Shown here: piece after piece, positions 28,207-36,358 of the stretch
Layout of the letters: every line of letters begins with the position of its first letter
How positions within the stretch are numbered: position 1 is the stretch's first letter
Assembly (NCBI GenBank): GCA_035459025.1
Contig: DATHYT010000045.1
Location: 18,317 to 82,316 of the forward strand
Direction of reading: 5' to 3'
Source of the DNA: JAABQT01 sp035459025
GTDB lineage: Bacteria; Pseudomonadota; Gammaproteobacteria; Burkholderiales; SG8-39
Length of the DNA stretch: 64,000 nucleotides
Translations under genes and position numbers: made by a program
The notes under the pieces: generated by a model
The model's input: only the letters and a program-made list of their open reading frames with translations
Told to the model about the DNA's origin: nothing
The model's database searches: none

Positions 28207-29082
28207 ATGACCACAGCAGAGGTTCTCGGCTTCATCGGCACGGGCGTGATGGGCGAGCCCATGTGCCGCAATCTGGCCGCGAAGAGCGGCGCCCGGGTGA
28301 TCGCCTGGGATCCGCAGCGCGCGCCGCTCGAGCGCCTGCGCACGCACAGCGTGACGCTCGCCGCCAGCCCGGGCGAGCTCGCCGCGCAGGCAGCGATCGT
28401 CTTCGCCTGCCTGCCGGGCGGCGCGCAGCTCGAATCGCTCTGCGAAACAGCGCTCCTGCCCGCGGCACGCGCCGGACTGACGATCGTGGATCTGGGCACC
28501 TCCGGCGTCGGCCGTACGCGCGCGCTGGCGCAGCGCTTCAGCGCGCGCGGCGCCGACTACGCGGACGCGCCCATCGCGCGCACGCGCGCGGCCGCCGAGG
28601 CCGGTACGCTCGCCATCAGCGTCGGCGCGACACCCGAGGTGTTCGCGCGCATCCGGCCGCTGCTCGCCTGCATCGGCACCGACATCACGCACTGCGGCGG
28701 CGTCGGCAGCGGGCAGGTGGTGAAGATCCTCAACAACATGGTGCTGTTCCAGACCGTGAACGCGCTTGCCGAGGCGCTGGCGCTCGGGCGGCGCGCCGGC
28801 GTGGAGCCGGCGCTGCTGTTCGAGGCGCTCGCCAAGGGCTCGGCCGACAGCTTCGCGCTGCGCAACCACGGCATGAAGGCGATGCTGCCGGGCGAGTACC
28901 CGGAGCGCGCCTTTTCGGTGGAGTACGCGTCCAAGGACAACGGCTATGCCCTGGAGCTCGGTCGCGAAACCGGGCTGCGCCTGCGTGGCGCGGAAACCGT
29001 CGCCGCGTTGTTCGACGAGGCGCGCGCCGCCGGCTATGGCGGCGCCTACTACCCGGTGATCGCGAAAGTCGTGGACCGCTGA
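28207..29082 (+). CDS. NAD(P)-dependent oxidoreductase, 3-hydroxyisobutyrate dehydrogenase family
   Basis: Beta-hydroxyacid dehydrogenase of 291 residues. N-terminal Rossmann motif GFIGTGVMGEPMCRNL (residues 8-23). The family substrate signature is seen in DAPIARTRAAAEAGTL, and the catalytic Lys motif GSGQVVKILNNMVLFQ lies at about residue 173-188. The substrate is unknown; glycerate, hydroxyisobutyrate and related acids are typical. The ATG at 28207 follows GGAGG by four bases, so this gene has a leader. It is divergent from the CoxL-like gene. Confidence 0.9.
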   Translation: MTTAEVLGFIGTGVMGEPMCRNLAAKSGARVIAWDPQRAPLERLRTHSVTLAASPGELAAQAAIVFACLPGGAQLESLCETALLPAARAGLTIVDLGTSGVGRTRALAQRFSARGADYADAPIARTRAAAEAGTLAISVGATPEVFARIRPLLACIGTDITHCGGVGSGQVVKILNNMVLFQTVNALAEALALGRRAGVEPALLFEALAKGSADSFALRNHGMKAMLPGEYPERAFSVEYASKDNGYALELGRETGLRLRGAETVAALFDEARAAGYGGAYYPVIAKVVDR

Positions 29083-29089
29083 AGCGCGC

Positions 29090-29812
29090 CTACCAGCGTA
29101 CCGTGGCCCCGATGAGCAGCGCCTCGTCGATCGGCGCGCTGCCATTGCCGTTGCGCCAGCCGATGTCGAGGTCCACGTCGCGCGTCATCGACCAGATGGC
29201 GCCGATCGTGGAGTAGCGCACCGTGCGCCCGCCGGGCGCCGGATTGGTCTCGCGCGCGAACTCGCCCACGAAGCGCACGTCGCCGATGCGGTAGGTGGCA
29301 GCCGCGGCCAGCTGGCGCAGCGATTCGCGCTCGCCGAGCTTGTTCTCGTTGCGCCAGAATCCGGCGTGCGCGTGCACGGCGATGGCGCCCGGCGCGTACG
29401 ACACGATGATCAGCGACCCCCAGGTGACCTTGCCGGTGCCGCGCCCGTCGCGCTCGTCGCCGGTGGGCACGGTGATGCCGGGCTTGAGCGCCAGGCTCCA
29501 GGCGTTGCGCTCGAGGAAGCGCCACTTGAGGCCGAGCGAGGCGTCGCCGACGCCGTCGGGCCCGTCGCGGTACACCGGAATGCCGACCTGGACGTCGGCG
29601 GTCTCGCCGACGCCGTAGCTGAGCACGCCGGTCCAGACCTCGATGTCGCGGCGCGTGCCGCGCTCCTCCAGCTCTTCGGCAAACACTTCGAGCTGGTAGC
29701 GGCCGGCGCCCTGCGTGCCGGTGTCCTCGGTGATCAGCGGATGCGCGGCCTGCGCGTCGAGCGCGACCGCAAGGCAAAGCGGAAGAAGTCCTGCGGCAAG
29801 TTTAGTATTCAT
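29090..29812 (-). CDS. Exported beta-barrel protein, phenol-degradation meta-pathway (SphA-like) family
   Basis: A 240-residue protein with signal peptide LAAGLLPLCLAVALDAQA, then AHPLITEDTGTQGAGRYQLEV, a start typical of the transporter/MetA-pathway-of-phenol-degradation barrel family. Repeating amphipathic strands fill the rest and the protein ends in ATVRW, an aromatic C-terminus suited to outer-membrane insertion. Uptake of hydrophobic compounds is proposed for the family but not shown here. Seven bases separate its stop from the convergent dehydrogenase gene. Confidence 0.78.
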   Translation of the reverse strand: MNTKLAAGLLPLCLAVALDAQAAHPLITEDTGTQGAGRYQLEVFAEELEERGTRRDIEVWTGVLSYGVGETADVQVGIPVYRDGPDGVGDASLGLKWRFLERNAWSLALKPGITVPTGDERDGRGTGKVTWGSLIIVSYAPGAIAVHAHAGFWRNENKLGERESLRQLAAAATYRIGDVRFVGEFARETNPAPGGRTVRYSTIGAIWSMTRDVDLDIGWRNGNGSAPIDEALLIGATVRW

Positions 29813-29841
29813 GTTCCCGACTGTCGTGGAAAGGAGACGCC

Positions 29842-30138
29842 GTGCCCTACGCCATACTGACGACTGACAAGCCGAACAGCGCAGAGTTGCGCGCCAGGGT
29901 GCGCGACACGCACATTGAGTATCTCACGGCCAACGTGCACAAGCTGCTCGCGGCCGGCGCGCTGATCAACGACGACGGCAGCGGCGGCCACGGCGGCATC
30001 CTCATCGTCGACACCGACGACCGCAAGGACGCCGAGGCCTTCATCGCGGCAGACCCCTTCGCGAAGGCCGGGCTGTTCGAGAAGGTGACGGTAACGCGCT
30101 GGCGCAAGGCCTACTTCAACAAGCAGAAGCTGATCTAG
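29842..30138 (+). CDS. YciI family protein
   Basis: A 98-residue protein with a dimeric alpha+beta ferredoxin-like (YCII) fold. It begins PYAILTTDKP, with His in DTHIEYL and the closing DPFAKAGLFEKVTVTRWRK typical of YciI. The family has no agreed activity; some members are peroxidase-like or dehydratases. The GTG start has AAGGAG upstream. Its TAG stop abuts the stop of the convergent PQQ dehydrogenase gene. Confidence 0.9.
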   Translation: MPYAILTTDKPNSAELRARVRDTHIEYLTANVHKLLAAGALINDDGSGGHGGILIVDTDDRKDAEAFIAADPFAKAGLFEKVTVTRWRKAYFNKQKLI

Positions 30139-31248
30139 CTAGGGCGCGGGCTCCAGCCGCGCGAGCACGGCGCGCGACTCGTCGGTGAGCAGGTAGAGGA
30201 AGCCGTCGGGGCCGCTGCGCACGTCGCGGATGCGCCCGAGCGCGCCCTGGAGCAGGCGCTCCTCGCGCACCACCTTCTCGCCGTCGAGCTCGAGCCGCAC
30301 CAGGAGCTGCGCCTTGAGCGCGCCGATGAACAGGTCGCCGCGCCACTTCGGAAATTTGTCGCCCGTGTAGAAGGCCATGCCCGAGGGCGCGATCGACGGC
30401 ACCCATTTCCACACCGGCTGCTCCATGCCGGGCTTGTGCGTGCCCTCGCCGATCTGCGTGCCGACGACGTACTGCACGCCGTAGGTGATCACCGGCCAGC
30501 CGTAGTTGGCGCCGGCGCGGATCACGTTCACCTCGTCGCCGCCCTGCGGGCCGTGCTCCTGCGTCCAGAGGACGCCGGTCTGCGGATGGAGCGCCGCGCC
30601 TTGCTGATTGCGGTTGCCGAGCGTGTACTTCTCCGGCTTCCAGCCCGGCTTGCCGACGAACGGGTTGTCCTCGGGCACGCGGCCGTCGTCGTGCAGGCGG
30701 ATCACCGAGCCGGCGTGGTCGCCCGGGCGCTGCGCGCGCTCCATCTCGCCGCGGTCGCCGAGCGTGATGTACAGGTAGCCCTGCCGGTCGAACACGAGGC
30801 GCGAGCCGAAGTGGCGCCCCGTGCTGCCCTTGGGGTTCTGGCGGAAGATGACCTGCGCGTCCTCGAGCCGGTGGTCCGCGAGGCGCCCGCGCGCGACTTC
30901 CGTGCCGACGCCGTCGATGCCGCGCGCGGTAAAAGAGATGTAAACCAGGCTGTTCTCCTTGAAGCGCGGATGCAGCGCCACGTCCATCAGGCCGCCCTGC
31001 CCGACCACCGTGACCTCGGGCAGTCCGGCGACGGGCTGCGGGTCGAGGCGGCCGTCCTTGACGATGCGCAGCCGCCCGGCCTTCTCCGTGACCAGCATGC
31101 GGCCGTCGGGCAGGAAGGCGAGCGCCCAGGGCTGCTCCAGGCCGCGCACCAGCTCGACGACGCGAAAGCTGTGCTCGGCGGAAGTGTGCACCTGCGCGAC
31201 GGCGGGCAGCGTGGCGAGCGCGGCCACGATACAAATGACGGTTTTCAT
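30139..31248 (-). CDS. PQQ-dependent sugar dehydrogenase (Asd/YliI-like)
   Basis: Periplasmic six-bladed beta-propeller of 369 residues with signal peptide TVICIVAALATLPAVAQ. Conserved propeller segments are LEQPWALAFLPDGRMLVTEK, LGDRGEM, NRNQQGAALHPQTG and HGPQGGDEVN, the last two being PQQ- and calcium-binding regions. It oxidises aldose sugars with electrons passed to the respiratory chain. No PQQ synthesis gene is in the window. The start lies 20 bases from the divergent Mut7-C gene and has no Shine-Dalgarno; TATGCT is six bases upstream. Confidence 0.92.
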   Translation of the reverse strand: MKTVICIVAALATLPAVAQVHTSAEHSFRVVELVRGLEQPWALAFLPDGRMLVTEKAGRLRIVKDGRLDPQPVAGLPEVTVVGQGGLMDVALHPRFKENSLVYISFTARGIDGVGTEVARGRLADHRLEDAQVIFRQNPKGSTGRHFGSRLVFDRQGYLYITLGDRGEMERAQRPGDHAGSVIRLHDDGRVPEDNPFVGKPGWKPEKYTLGNRNQQGAALHPQTGVLWTQEHGPQGGDEVNVIRAGANYGWPVITYGVQYVVGTQIGEGTHKPGMEQPVWKWVPSIAPSGMAFYTGDKFPKWRGDLFIGALKAQLLVRLELDGEKVVREERLLQGALGRIRDVRSGPDGFLYLLTDESRAVLARLEPAP

Positions 31249-31262
31249 GTGCCTAGCATAAT
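31235..31262. promoter_or_regulatory. Overlapping divergent promoters in a 20-bp intergenic gap
   Basis: On the plus strand ATGACG (31235-31240), 16 bases, CATAAT (31257-31262), then six bases to the GTG at 31269. On the minus strand TATGCT (31260 to 31255), then six bases to the ATG at 31248. One AT-rich spot therefore seems to serve two leaderless genes. Confidence 0.5.
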
Positions 31263-31268
31263 GCCAGC

Positions 31269-31973
31269 GTGGCGATCGCGCGCTTTCGCTTCCACGGCGG
31301 GCTGGCGGCCTTCCTGAACAAGGAACACCGCGACCGCTCGTTCGTGCACGCCTGCGCGCGCGCCGCGACCCTCAAGAACGCCATCGAGGCGCTCGGCGTG
31401 CCGCACACCGAGGCCGGGCGCGTCATCGTCAACGGCGCCCCGGCCACGCTGCAGCGCGCGGTGCGCGACGGCGATCAGATCGAAGTCTTCGCCACAACGA
31501 CGCAAGAGGGAATAGACCTCATCTTCCTGGCCGACGCGCACCTCGGGGGCCTGGCGCGCTTCCTGCGCATGCTGGGCTTCGACACGCTGCACGACAATCG
31601 CTTCGCCGACGCCGAGATCCGGCGCCTGGCCGAGGCCGAGCGGCGCATCGTGCTCAGTCGCGACCGCGAGCTCCTCAAGTGCCGCGAGATCGCGCATGGC
31701 TGCTACGTGCGCGCCCTCAAGGCAGAGGCGCAACTGCGCGAAGTGGCGGCGCGCTACGGCCTTGCGGCGCGCGCCCGCCCGTTCACGCTTTGCCTGCGCT
31801 GCAATCTTCCGCTGCTGCCGGCCACCAAGGCGCAGGTTGCCGCGCTCGCCCCGCCGCAGGTCCTCGAGCACCAGACGCAGTTCACTTGCTGCGCCGGCTG
31901 CGGCCGCGTGTACTGGCCTGGTTCGCATTACGCGCGCATGCGCGCCGCGCTCGGCGACCTGCTCGGGGGATAA
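31269..31973 (+). CDS. Mut7-C RNase domain protein with N-terminal ubiquitin-like domain
   Basis: A 234-residue protein. The N-terminal 80 residues match the Ub-Mut7C beta-grasp domain (RFRFHGGLAAFLN, then VNGAPATLQRAVRDGDQIEVF). The C-terminal 150 residues are a Mut7-C PIN-like RNase with acidic residues in FLADAHLGGLARFLRMLGFD and SRDRELL. A zinc ribbon closes the protein (CLRC ... CCAGC). It probably acts on RNA in the cytoplasm; the target is unknown. The GTG start is likely leaderless. Confidence 0.9.
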   Translation: MAIARFRFHGGLAAFLNKEHRDRSFVHACARAATLKNAIEALGVPHTEAGRVIVNGAPATLQRAVRDGDQIEVFATTTQEGIDLIFLADAHLGGLARFLRMLGFDTLHDNRFADAEIRRLAEAERRIVLSRDRELLKCREIAHGCYVRALKAEAQLREVAARYGLAARARPFTLCLRCNLPLLPATKAQVAALAPPQVLEHQTQFTCCAGCGRVYWPGSHYARMRAALGDLLGG

Positions 31974-31974
31974 T
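31969..31974 (+). promoter_or_regulatory. Candidate -10 box for leaderless reductase gene
   Basis: GATAAT ends six bases before the ATG at 31981 and overlaps the stop codon of the Mut7-C gene. Confidence 0.35.
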
Positions 31975-31980
31975 CCCCTC

Positions 31981-33033
31981 ATGCCAACCGCCGCCGTCGT
32001 CGGCGCCCAGGGCGTCATCGGGCGCTACATCGTCGAGAAGCTCGCTTCCCTGCCCGACTGGAGTGTGGTCGGGCTTTCGCGCCGCAAAGGCGCCGATGCG
32101 CCGCGCGTCAAGCACATCCCGGTGGACCTGCTCGATCCGCGGGACGCCAGGGCGAAGCTCGCCAGCCTCAAGGACGTGACGCACGTCTTCTTCGCCGCGT
32201 TCCAGCCCGGCAGCGGACCCGCCGCGGACTACGCCAAGAACATCGCCGCCAACCTCGAGCTGCTGGTGAACTCGGTCTCGCCGATCGACCAGGCGTCCTC
32301 GAAGCTCGAGCGCGTCGTGCTGGTGACCGGCACCAAGTACTACGGCTCGCACCTCGGTCCGTTCAAGACGCCGGCGAAAGAGGACGACCCGCGGCACGCG
32401 GGCCCCAACTACTACTTCGACCAGATCGACTGGCTCGCGGAGTACAAGAAGGGCAAGCGCTGGAGCTGGACCGAGCTGCGGCCGCAGACGCTGTGCGGCT
32501 TCGCGCCGGGCACGGCGATGAGCATCGTGTCGGTGATCGCGGTGTACGCCGCGATGCGCAAGGAGCTCGGGCTGCCGCTCGCCTTTCCCGGCACGGCCTG
32601 GTCCTCGCTCTACCAGGTTACCGAGTCGGCGCACATCGCCGAAGCGGCGCACTGGGCAGCGACCGAGCCGCGCTGCGCCAACCAGGCCTACAACATCACC
32701 AATGGCGACTACTTCCGCTGGCAGCACGTGTGGCCCGCGATCGCCAAGGTGTTCGACATGCCCGTCGCGGAGCCGCAGCCGCACGCGCTCGTGGATTTCA
32801 TGGCCGACAAGGCCCCGCTGTGGGACGCGATGGTGAAGAAGCACGGCCTCAAGCCCTACAGCTTCAAGGACGTCGTCGCCTGGCCCTTCGGCGACTACGT
32901 CTTCAATTGCGACTGGGACGTGATGACCAGCACCACCAAGTGCCGGCAGCACGGCTTTCACGCCGTGGTGGACAGCGAGGAAATGTTCGGGCGGTTGCTG
33001 CGCCGCTTTCGCGCCGAGCGAATCGTCCCGTAG
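31981..33033 (+). CDS. SDR-type reductase of the PRISE (progesterone 5-beta-reductase/iridoid synthase-like) family
   Basis: NAD(P)H-dependent oxidoreductase of 350 residues. Rossmann start AAVVGAQGVIGRYIVEKL, VTGTKYYGSHLGPFKTPAKE with the Lys of the catalytic loop, and PNYYFDQIDWL, the YxxxD-type region of PRISE enzymes. These reduce activated C=C bonds of enones. Bacterial members are mostly uncharacterised, so the substrate is unknown. The ATG at 31981 begins the nucleotide-binding fold directly. Confidence 0.85.
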   Translation: MPTAAVVGAQGVIGRYIVEKLASLPDWSVVGLSRRKGADAPRVKHIPVDLLDPRDARAKLASLKDVTHVFFAAFQPGSGPAADYAKNIAANLELLVNSVSPIDQASSKLERVVLVTGTKYYGSHLGPFKTPAKEDDPRHAGPNYYFDQIDWLAEYKKGKRWSWTELRPQTLCGFAPGTAMSIVSVIAVYAAMRKELGLPLAFPGTAWSSLYQVTESAHIAEAAHWAATEPRCANQAYNITNGDYFRWQHVWPAIAKVFDMPVAEPQPHALVDFMADKAPLWDAMVKKHGLKPYSFKDVVAWPFGDYVFNCDWDVMTSTTKCRQHGFHAVVDSEEMFGRLLRRFRAERIVP

Positions 33034-33040
33034 GTCCGCG

Positions 33041-34213
33041 CTATTCGAACGGCGGCTTCAGCCCGAGCAGCTTTCCCAGCACTTCCTCGGTATGCGCGCC
33101 GAGCGCCGGCCCCGGCGCATCGGTGCGCCCCGGCGTCTCGCCGAGCAAAGGCGGAATGGCGGGGATCTTGAGCGGCTTGCCGTTCACCTCGACCGGCTCG
33201 AACATGCCGCGCGCATTGAAGTGCGGGTCGGCCATCATGTCGGCGACGTTGTAGATCGGGCCGTTCGGCACGCCCGCCTGGCGCAGGGCCTCCAGCACCT
33301 CTGCCGAGCTGCGAGCCTTGGTCCAGGCGCCGATTGCCGCGTCGATCTCCTTCTCGTTCTCCACGCGCTTCGCGTTGGTCGCAAAGCGCGCGTCCTCGGC
33401 CATCTCCGGCCGGCCGATGGCGCGCATCAGGCGCTGATAGATCGAGTCGCCGTTGCCGCCGATGATCACGTACTTGCCATCCGCGCAGAGATAGGTGTTG
33501 GTCGGCACGATGCCGGTGAGCGTCGAGCCCGAAGGCTCGCGGATCACGCCCGCGCCGTCGTACTCCGGCACCACCGACTCGAGCAGGTTGAATACCGACT
33601 CGTAGATGGCCACGTCGACGACCTGTCCGGCCTTCGCCTTGCCGCGCAGCCGCGCGGTGAGCGCAAGCAGGATGCCGAGCACCGCGTGCAGGCCGGCGAG
33701 CGTGTCGCCCATGGAAAGGTTCGGCCGCACCGGCGGCCGGTCGGGAAAGCCGTTCACGTGGCGAAAGCCCGCGAAGCCCTCGCACACCGAGGCAAACCCG
33801 GGCTGCGCGGCGTAGGGCCCGGTCTGGCCGTAGCCCGAGACGCGCGCGACGATCAATTCGGGATTGAGCTGCTTCAGCTCCGCGGGCGACATGCCCCACT
33901 TCTCGAGCGTGCCCGGGCGGAAGTTCTCGATCAGCACGTCGCACTTCGCCGCGAGCTGCTTGGCGATCTCGCGCCCGCGCGGCGTGCCCAGGTCGAGCGT
34001 GACGGATTTCTTGTTGCGCGCGAGGCTCGCCCACCACAGCGACGTGCCGTCGCGCACCACGCGCCAGCCGCGGATCGGGTCGCCCCCGGGCGGCTCCACC
34101 TTGATGACCTCGGCGCCGAAATAGCCCAGCACGCAGCCGGCGAAGGGGCCGGCCAGCAACTGCCCCATCTCGAGGACGCGGATGCCCTCGAGCGGCCGTG
34201 CCGCCGCGCTCAT
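33041..34213 (-). CDS. CaiB/BaiF family CoA-transferase
   Basis: Class III CoA-transferase of 390 residues that moves CoA between carboxylic acids. RPLEGIRVLEMGQLLAGPFAGCVLGYFGAEVIKVEPPGGD is the family N-terminus (quoted in part). The catalytic Asp is in PNLSMGDTLAGLHA (near residue 170). The substrate is unknown; formyl-CoA, succinyl-CoA and carnitine systems share this fold. The ATG overlaps the slipin stop as ATGA, so it is coupled to the nfeD-slipin genes. Confidence 0.92.
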   Translation of the reverse strand: MSAAARPLEGIRVLEMGQLLAGPFAGCVLGYFGAEVIKVEPPGGDPIRGWRVVRDGTSLWWASLARNKKSVTLDLGTPRGREIAKQLAAKCDVLIENFRPGTLEKWGMSPAELKQLNPELIVARVSGYGQTGPYAAQPGFASVCEGFAGFRHVNGFPDRPPVRPNLSMGDTLAGLHAVLGILLALTARLRGKAKAGQVVDVAIYESVFNLLESVVPEYDGAGVIREPSGSTLTGIVPTNTYLCADGKYVIIGGNGDSIYQRLMRAIGRPEMAEDARFATNAKRVENEKEIDAAIGAWTKARSSAEVLEALRQAGVPNGPIYNVADMMADPHFNARGMFEPVEVNGKPLKIPAIPPLLGETPGRTDAPGPALGAHTEEVLGKLLGLKPPFE

Positions 34214-34971
34214 GCGCCTTTCAGCTTCTTCGCCGCCTCCAGGATCGGCCCGAGGACGTCCATCGGCAGCGGGAACACGATGGTGTGCGACTTGTCGCTC
34301 GCGATCTGCGTGAGCGTCTGCAGGTACCGCAGCTGCATCGCCTCGGCGCGCTGCGACAGCATGTTGGCGGCCTCGAGCAGCTTCTCCGAAGCCTGCATCT
34401 CGCCTTCGGCGTGGATGATCTTCGCGCGTCGCGCGCGCTCGGCTTCCGCCTGCTGCGCGATGGCGCGCACCATGGATTCGTTGAGGTCGACGTGCTTGAT
34501 CTCGACGTTCGCCACCTTGATGCCCCAGGCGTCGGTCTGCTGGTCGAGGATGGTCTGGATGTCGGCGTTCAGCTTGTCGCGCTCGGCGAGCATCTCGTCG
34601 AGCTCGTGCTTGCCGAGCACGGAGCGCAGCGTGGTCTGCGCCAGCTGGCTGGTGGCGTCCAGGAAGTTCGCCACCTGGATGATGGCGAGCTGCGGGTCGA
34701 CGACGCGGAAGTACACCACCGCGTTCACCTTCACCGAGACGTTGTCGCGCGAAATCACGTCCTGGCTCGGCACGTCGAGCACGATGAGGCGCAGGTCGAC
34801 GCGCACCATCTGCTGGATGCCGGGGATGACGATGATCAGCCCGGGGCCCATGACGCGCTGGAAGCGCCCGAGCAGGAACACCACGCCACGCTCGTATTCG
34901 CGCAGGATGCGAATCGAGGCGATGATCAGCAGGATGATCAGCGCCAGGAAACCGAGTCCGAAGTTCAGCAT
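34210..34971 (-). CDS. Slipin/stomatin family SPFH-domain protein
   Basis: A 253-residue membrane scaffold protein. One N-terminal hydrophobic hairpin (NFGLGFLALIILLIIASI) is followed by the SPFH domain (RGVVFLLGRFQRVMGPGLII) and a C-terminal coiled coil (QQAEAERARRAKIIHAEGE). Oligomers organise membrane microdomains. Upstream nfeD encodes the usual partner protease, which cleaves the stomatin C-terminus in archaeal homologues. The genes are 16 bases apart. Confidence 0.93.
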   Translation of the reverse strand: MLNFGLGFLALIILLIIASIRILREYERGVVFLLGRFQRVMGPGLIIVIPGIQQMVRVDLRLIVLDVPSQDVISRDNVSVKVNAVVYFRVVDPQLAIIQVANFLDATSQLAQTTLRSVLGKHELDEMLAERDKLNADIQTILDQQTDAWGIKVANVEIKHVDLNESMVRAIAQQAEAERARRAKIIHAEGEMQASEKLLEAANMLSQRAEAMQLRYLQTLTQIASDKSHTIVFPLPMDVLGPILEAAKKLKGA

Positions 34972-34987
34972 GCCGTTCTCCTCGTCG

Positions 34988-36331
34988 TCATTCGTCGGCG
35001 CTCGCGCGCGTCGCGTCGAGCACCAATCCGTGGACCGCCGTGATGCGCAGGCGTTCCCCGGCGCGCAGCGGCTCCTTCGTGCGCACGCGCCAGCGCTCGC
35101 CCTGCACCCGCGCCCAGCCCTCGCCCGAGATGTCCTCGAGCGCCTCGCCGGACGCGCCGAGCAGGTACTCGCGCCCGGCGACCACCGGGCGCGCGCGGTT
35201 CTTCACCATCATGCCCACGACCAGGAACACGAAGGCCGCGCTGCCGACCGTAACGCCGGCGATCAGCGTGTACGGGATCTCGAACTGCGGAATGTCGGTG
35301 TCGAGCAGCATGATCGAGCCGATGACGAACGCCACCAGCCCGCCGACGGCGAGCGCGCCGTGCGCGGCCACCCACACCTCGGCCACCATGAAGGCGATGC
35401 CGAGCAAGAGCAGCGCCAGCCCCGCGTAGTTCACCGGCAGCAGCTGGAACGCGTACATCGCGATCAGGATGCAGATCGCGCCGACCACGCCGGGCAGGAT
35501 CAGTCCAGGGTTGGAGAACTCGAAGATCAGCGCGTAGATGCCGAGCAGGATCATCAGGTAGGCCACGCTCGGGTTGGTGATCACGCGCAGCACGTTGGTG
35601 CGCCAGTCGGCCTCGATCTCGGTCACCTGGGCGCCGGCGGTGGCGAGCTTGCGCTTCTCGCCGCCCGCCTCGACCGTGCGCCCGTCGACCGCCTGCAGCA
35701 GCGCCGGCACGCTGTCGGCGACGATCTCGATCACCTTGATCTTCTTCGCTTCCGCGGCCGAGAGGCTGACCGCCTCGCGCACCGCGCGCTCGCCCCACTC
35801 CGCGTTGCGCCCGCGCAGCTCGGCGAGGCTGCGGATATACGCGGCCGCGTCGTTGGTCGCCTTGCGCATCATCGTGTCGCCGGCGGGCGCGGCGCCCTTC
35901 TTGGCATCCTTGCCCGAGGGATCCGGCTTGTCGCCGCCGCCCGAGGGCGCGCCGATCGCCACCGGCGAGGCCGCGCCGAGGTTGGTCGCCGGGGCCATGG
36001 CGGCGATGTGCGCCGCATAGAGGATGAAAGTGCCCGCGCTCGCCGCGCGCGCGCCAGACGGGCCGACCCAGGCCACCACCGGCACCGGCGAAGCGAGGAT
36101 GTCGCGGATGATGTCGCGCATCGACGTGTCCAGGCCGCCGGGCGTATCGAGGCGCAGCACCACCAGCGGCGCGCCCTGCTTGGCGGCCGTCTCGAGGCTG
36201 CGGCTGACGAAGTCGGACGTCGCCGGGCCGATTGCACCCTCGACGGCGATCAGCGCCACGGGCGCGGCAGGCAGCGCGAGCGCCGGCGCAAAGAGGAAGG
36301 TCGCGAGCAGCAGGCAACGCCGCAGACTCAT
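34988..36331 (-). CDS. NfeD family membrane-bound ClpP-class serine protease
   Basis: A 447-residue protein with a signal peptide, then an N-terminal ClpP-like protease domain containing LDTPGGLDTSMRDIIRDIL and PSGARAASAGTFILYAAHIA (catalytic Ser in GARAASAG). Four to five membrane segments follow at about residues 250-370, and a C-terminal OB-fold NfeD domain ends the protein. It acts with the downstream slipin in membrane protein quality control. A TATAGT hexamer sits six bases upstream of the ATG. Confidence 0.93.
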   Translation of the reverse strand: MSLRRCLLLATFLFAPALALPAAPVALIAVEGAIGPATSDFVSRSLETAAKQGAPLVVLRLDTPGGLDTSMRDIIRDILASPVPVVAWVGPSGARAASAGTFILYAAHIAAMAPATNLGAASPVAIGAPSGGGDKPDPSGKDAKKGAAPAGDTMMRKATNDAAAYIRSLAELRGRNAEWGERAVREAVSLSAAEAKKIKVIEIVADSVPALLQAVDGRTVEAGGEKRKLATAGAQVTEIEADWRTNVLRVITNPSVAYLMILLGIYALIFEFSNPGLILPGVVGAICILIAMYAFQLLPVNYAGLALLLLGIAFMVAEVWVAAHGALAVGGLVAFVIGSIMLLDTDIPQFEIPYTLIAGVTVGSAAFVFLVVGMMVKNRARPVVAGREYLLGASGEALEDISGEGWARVQGERWRVRTKEPLRAGERLRITAVHGLVLDATRASADE

Positions 36332-36337
36332 GTGCAG

Positions 36338-36343
36338 ACTATA
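36338..36343 (-). promoter_or_regulatory. Candidate -10 box for leaderless nfeD
   Basis: The minus strand reads TATAGT with six bases before the ATG at 36331. No Shine-Dalgarno lies between. Confidence 0.4.
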
Positions 36344-36358
36344 AACCTATATTCGCGG

